From: Candidatus Ratteibacteria bacterium
GTDB taxonomy: Bacteria; CAIJMQ01
Assembly (NCBI GenBank): GCA_028715665.1
Contig: JAQURI010000089.1
Location: forward strand, 1-6,536
Reading direction: 5' to 3'
Length of the DNA stretch: 6,536 bases
Position 1 is the first letter of the stretch. The number at the start of each line of letters is the position of its first letter. A program made the translations under genes and the position numbers. Positions 5,466-6,536 of this stretch are shown here, piece after piece. The notes under the pieces are model-generated. The model was not told the origin of the DNA, ran no database searches, and was given only the letters and a program-made list of their open reading frames with translations.

Positions 5466-6536
5466 TTACTCCCATTCTATTGTGGCGGGCGGTTTACTTG
5501 AAATATCGTAAGCCACTCTGTTTACGCCTTTAACTTCGTTAATAATTCTATTTGAAATTCTGCCTAAAAGTTCGTAAGGCAGTTTCGCCCAGTCGGCGGT
5601 CATGCCGTCTTTACTTGTAACCGCTCTTATTGCAATGACATTTTCATAAGTGCGTTCGTCTCCCATTACGCCGACGGTTTTAATCGGCAAAAGCACTCCG
5701 AACGACTGCCAGATTTTAGTGTAAAGCCCTGCTTTTTTGATTTCCTCCTGAATGCGCGCATCAGCCTCCCTTAAAATTTCAAGACGCTCTTTTGTCACCT
5801 CGCCTATTATTCTCACCGCAAGCCCGGGGCCCGGGAAAGGTTGCCTTGATATTATGCTGTCGGGAAGTCCCAATTCTTTTCCGACCATTCTCACTTCATC
5901 TTTGAACAGAAACTTAAAAGGTTCGATTAATTCCAGTTTCATTTTCCGGGGAAGCCCGCCGACGTTGTGGTGCGTTTTGATTGTGGCTGACGGCCCGCCC
6001 AAGGCAGAGCGCGATTCGATTACGTCAGGATAAAGCGTTCCCTGCGCAAGGAATTTTATCTTACCCATCTTCTTGGCTTCTTGTTCGAATACTCTGATGA
6101 ATTCTTTGCCGATAATGCGCCGTTTTTTCTCGGGGTCAGTCACTCCTTTTAATTTTTTCAGGAAAATATCCGTTGCATCTACATTAATTAGATTCATTTT
6201 ATAATTTTGTTTGAACCTTTGTATTATCTGTTCGGCTTCATTCTTACGCAGCAAACCATTATCTACAAAAATGCATATGAGTTGCCTGCCGAGCGCTTTA
6301 TGAAGAAGCATTGCTAAAACCGAAGAATCAACCCCGCCGCTTAAAGCGCAGATAACGCGCTCGTTTTTTACTCGGTTTCTTATGTCCCGAACGGCATTTT
6401 CGACAAATGAACTTATCGTCCAGCCGCCGGCGCATCCGCAGATTTTCTTTAGGAAGTTGTCTATTATTTTTAACCCTTGAGGAGTGTGGACTACTTCCGG
6501 GTGAAACTGCATGCCGTATAATTTTTTTTCCTTGTG
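5466..6536 (-). CDS. guaA: GMP synthase (glutamine-hydrolysing), C-terminal two thirds; 5' end outside window
   Basis: GuaA converts XMP to GMP using ATP and glutamine. The reading frame is open to the window edge, leaving 356 residues. The fragment begins at the end of the glutamine amidotransferase domain, with the triad His and Glu in QFHPEVVHT (about residues 10-18 of the fragment). The ATP pyrophosphatase domain follows, with the P-loop ALSGGVDSSV (about 64-73). Then come LAQGTLYPDVIES, KTHHNVGGLP, SRQPFPGPGLAVRI and the dimerisation domain ending in KPPATIEWE. The distance from the triad His to the C-terminus is 345 residues, the same as in Escherichia coli GuaA by my recollection, so nothing is inserted or missing here. 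About 170 N-terminal residues, with the catalytic Cys, lie beyond the right edge. It is the first visible gene of the block, and purS follows with 2 bp between them. Confidence 0.98.
   Translation of the reverse strand, partial: HKEKKLYGMQFHPEVVHTPQGLKIIDNFLKKICGCAGGWTISSFVENAVRDIRNRVKNERVICALSGGVDSSVLAMLLHKALGRQLICIFVDNGLLRKNEAEQIIQRFKQNYKMNLINVDATDIFLKKLKGVTDPEKKRRIIGKEFIRVFEQEAKKMGKIKFLAQGTLYPDVIESRSALGGPSATIKTHHNVGGLPRKMKLELIEPFKFLFKDEVRMVGKELGLPDSIISRQPFPGPGLAVRIIGEVTKERLEILREADARIQEEIKKAGLYTKIWQSFGVLLPIKTVGVMGDERTYENVIAIRAVTSKDGMTADWAKLPYELLGRISNRIINEVKGVNRVAYDISSKPPATIEWE
5469..5473 (-). promoter_or_regulatory. Ribosome binding site deciding the purS start
   Basis: GGGAG on the minus strand, overlapping the last guaA codons and placed 5 nt before the ATG at 5463. 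No comparable site precedes the alternative ATG at 5475. Confidence 0.6.

Overview
The window is a single-strand block of housekeeping nucleotide and histidine biosynthesis genes, all read on the minus strand. In transcription order, from right to left, they are: guaA (the 5' part lies outside the window), purS, purQ, purL, hisH, hisF, and a small gene for a 23S-rRNA-intervening-sequence-type four-helix-bundle protein. No tRNA, rRNA, CRISPR array or transposase is visible. The organism is a bacterium with a moderately AT-rich genome. The PurS/PurQ/short-PurL arrangement is the one found in most bacteria other than gamma-proteobacteria. The dispersed degenerate repeats remind me of uncultivated candidate phyla such as Omnitrophota, but that is an impression from repeat style and not a placement.

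Right part (4515-6536): guaA ends 2 bp before the preferred purS start, and purS ends 1 bp before purQ, so these three genes look translationally coupled. The 182-bp gap between purQ and purL (4333-4514) holds a compact set of perfect hairpins that is probably a repetitive palindromic element. Middle (1523-4332): purL overlaps hisH by 37 bp. Left (638-1477): hisF follows hisH after 45 bp, and a 13-bp inverted repeat spans its start. Far left (1-637): the four-helix-bundle gene lies between two clusters of AT-rich repeats sharing the same short words. The right cluster runs into the hisF stop codon.

The enzymes share glutamine-ammonia chemistry. GuaA aminates XMP, PurS/PurQ/PurL make FGAM, and HisH/HisF use glutamine ammonia to make imidazole glycerol phosphate while releasing AICAR, a purine intermediate. 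The block therefore joins purine synthesis to the histidine-pathway step that feeds it.

The unusual part is the repeat content. At least four unrelated-looking repeat families occupy the joints and even the coding sequence of these essential genes. A 7-bp-period family (CTGTTTT/CTGTTCT/CTGTCTT) sits in frame inside both hisF and hisH. A 16-bp word is identical between the two genes but is read in different codon frames, so the shared unit is DNA and not a protein motif. The genes otherwise look intact.
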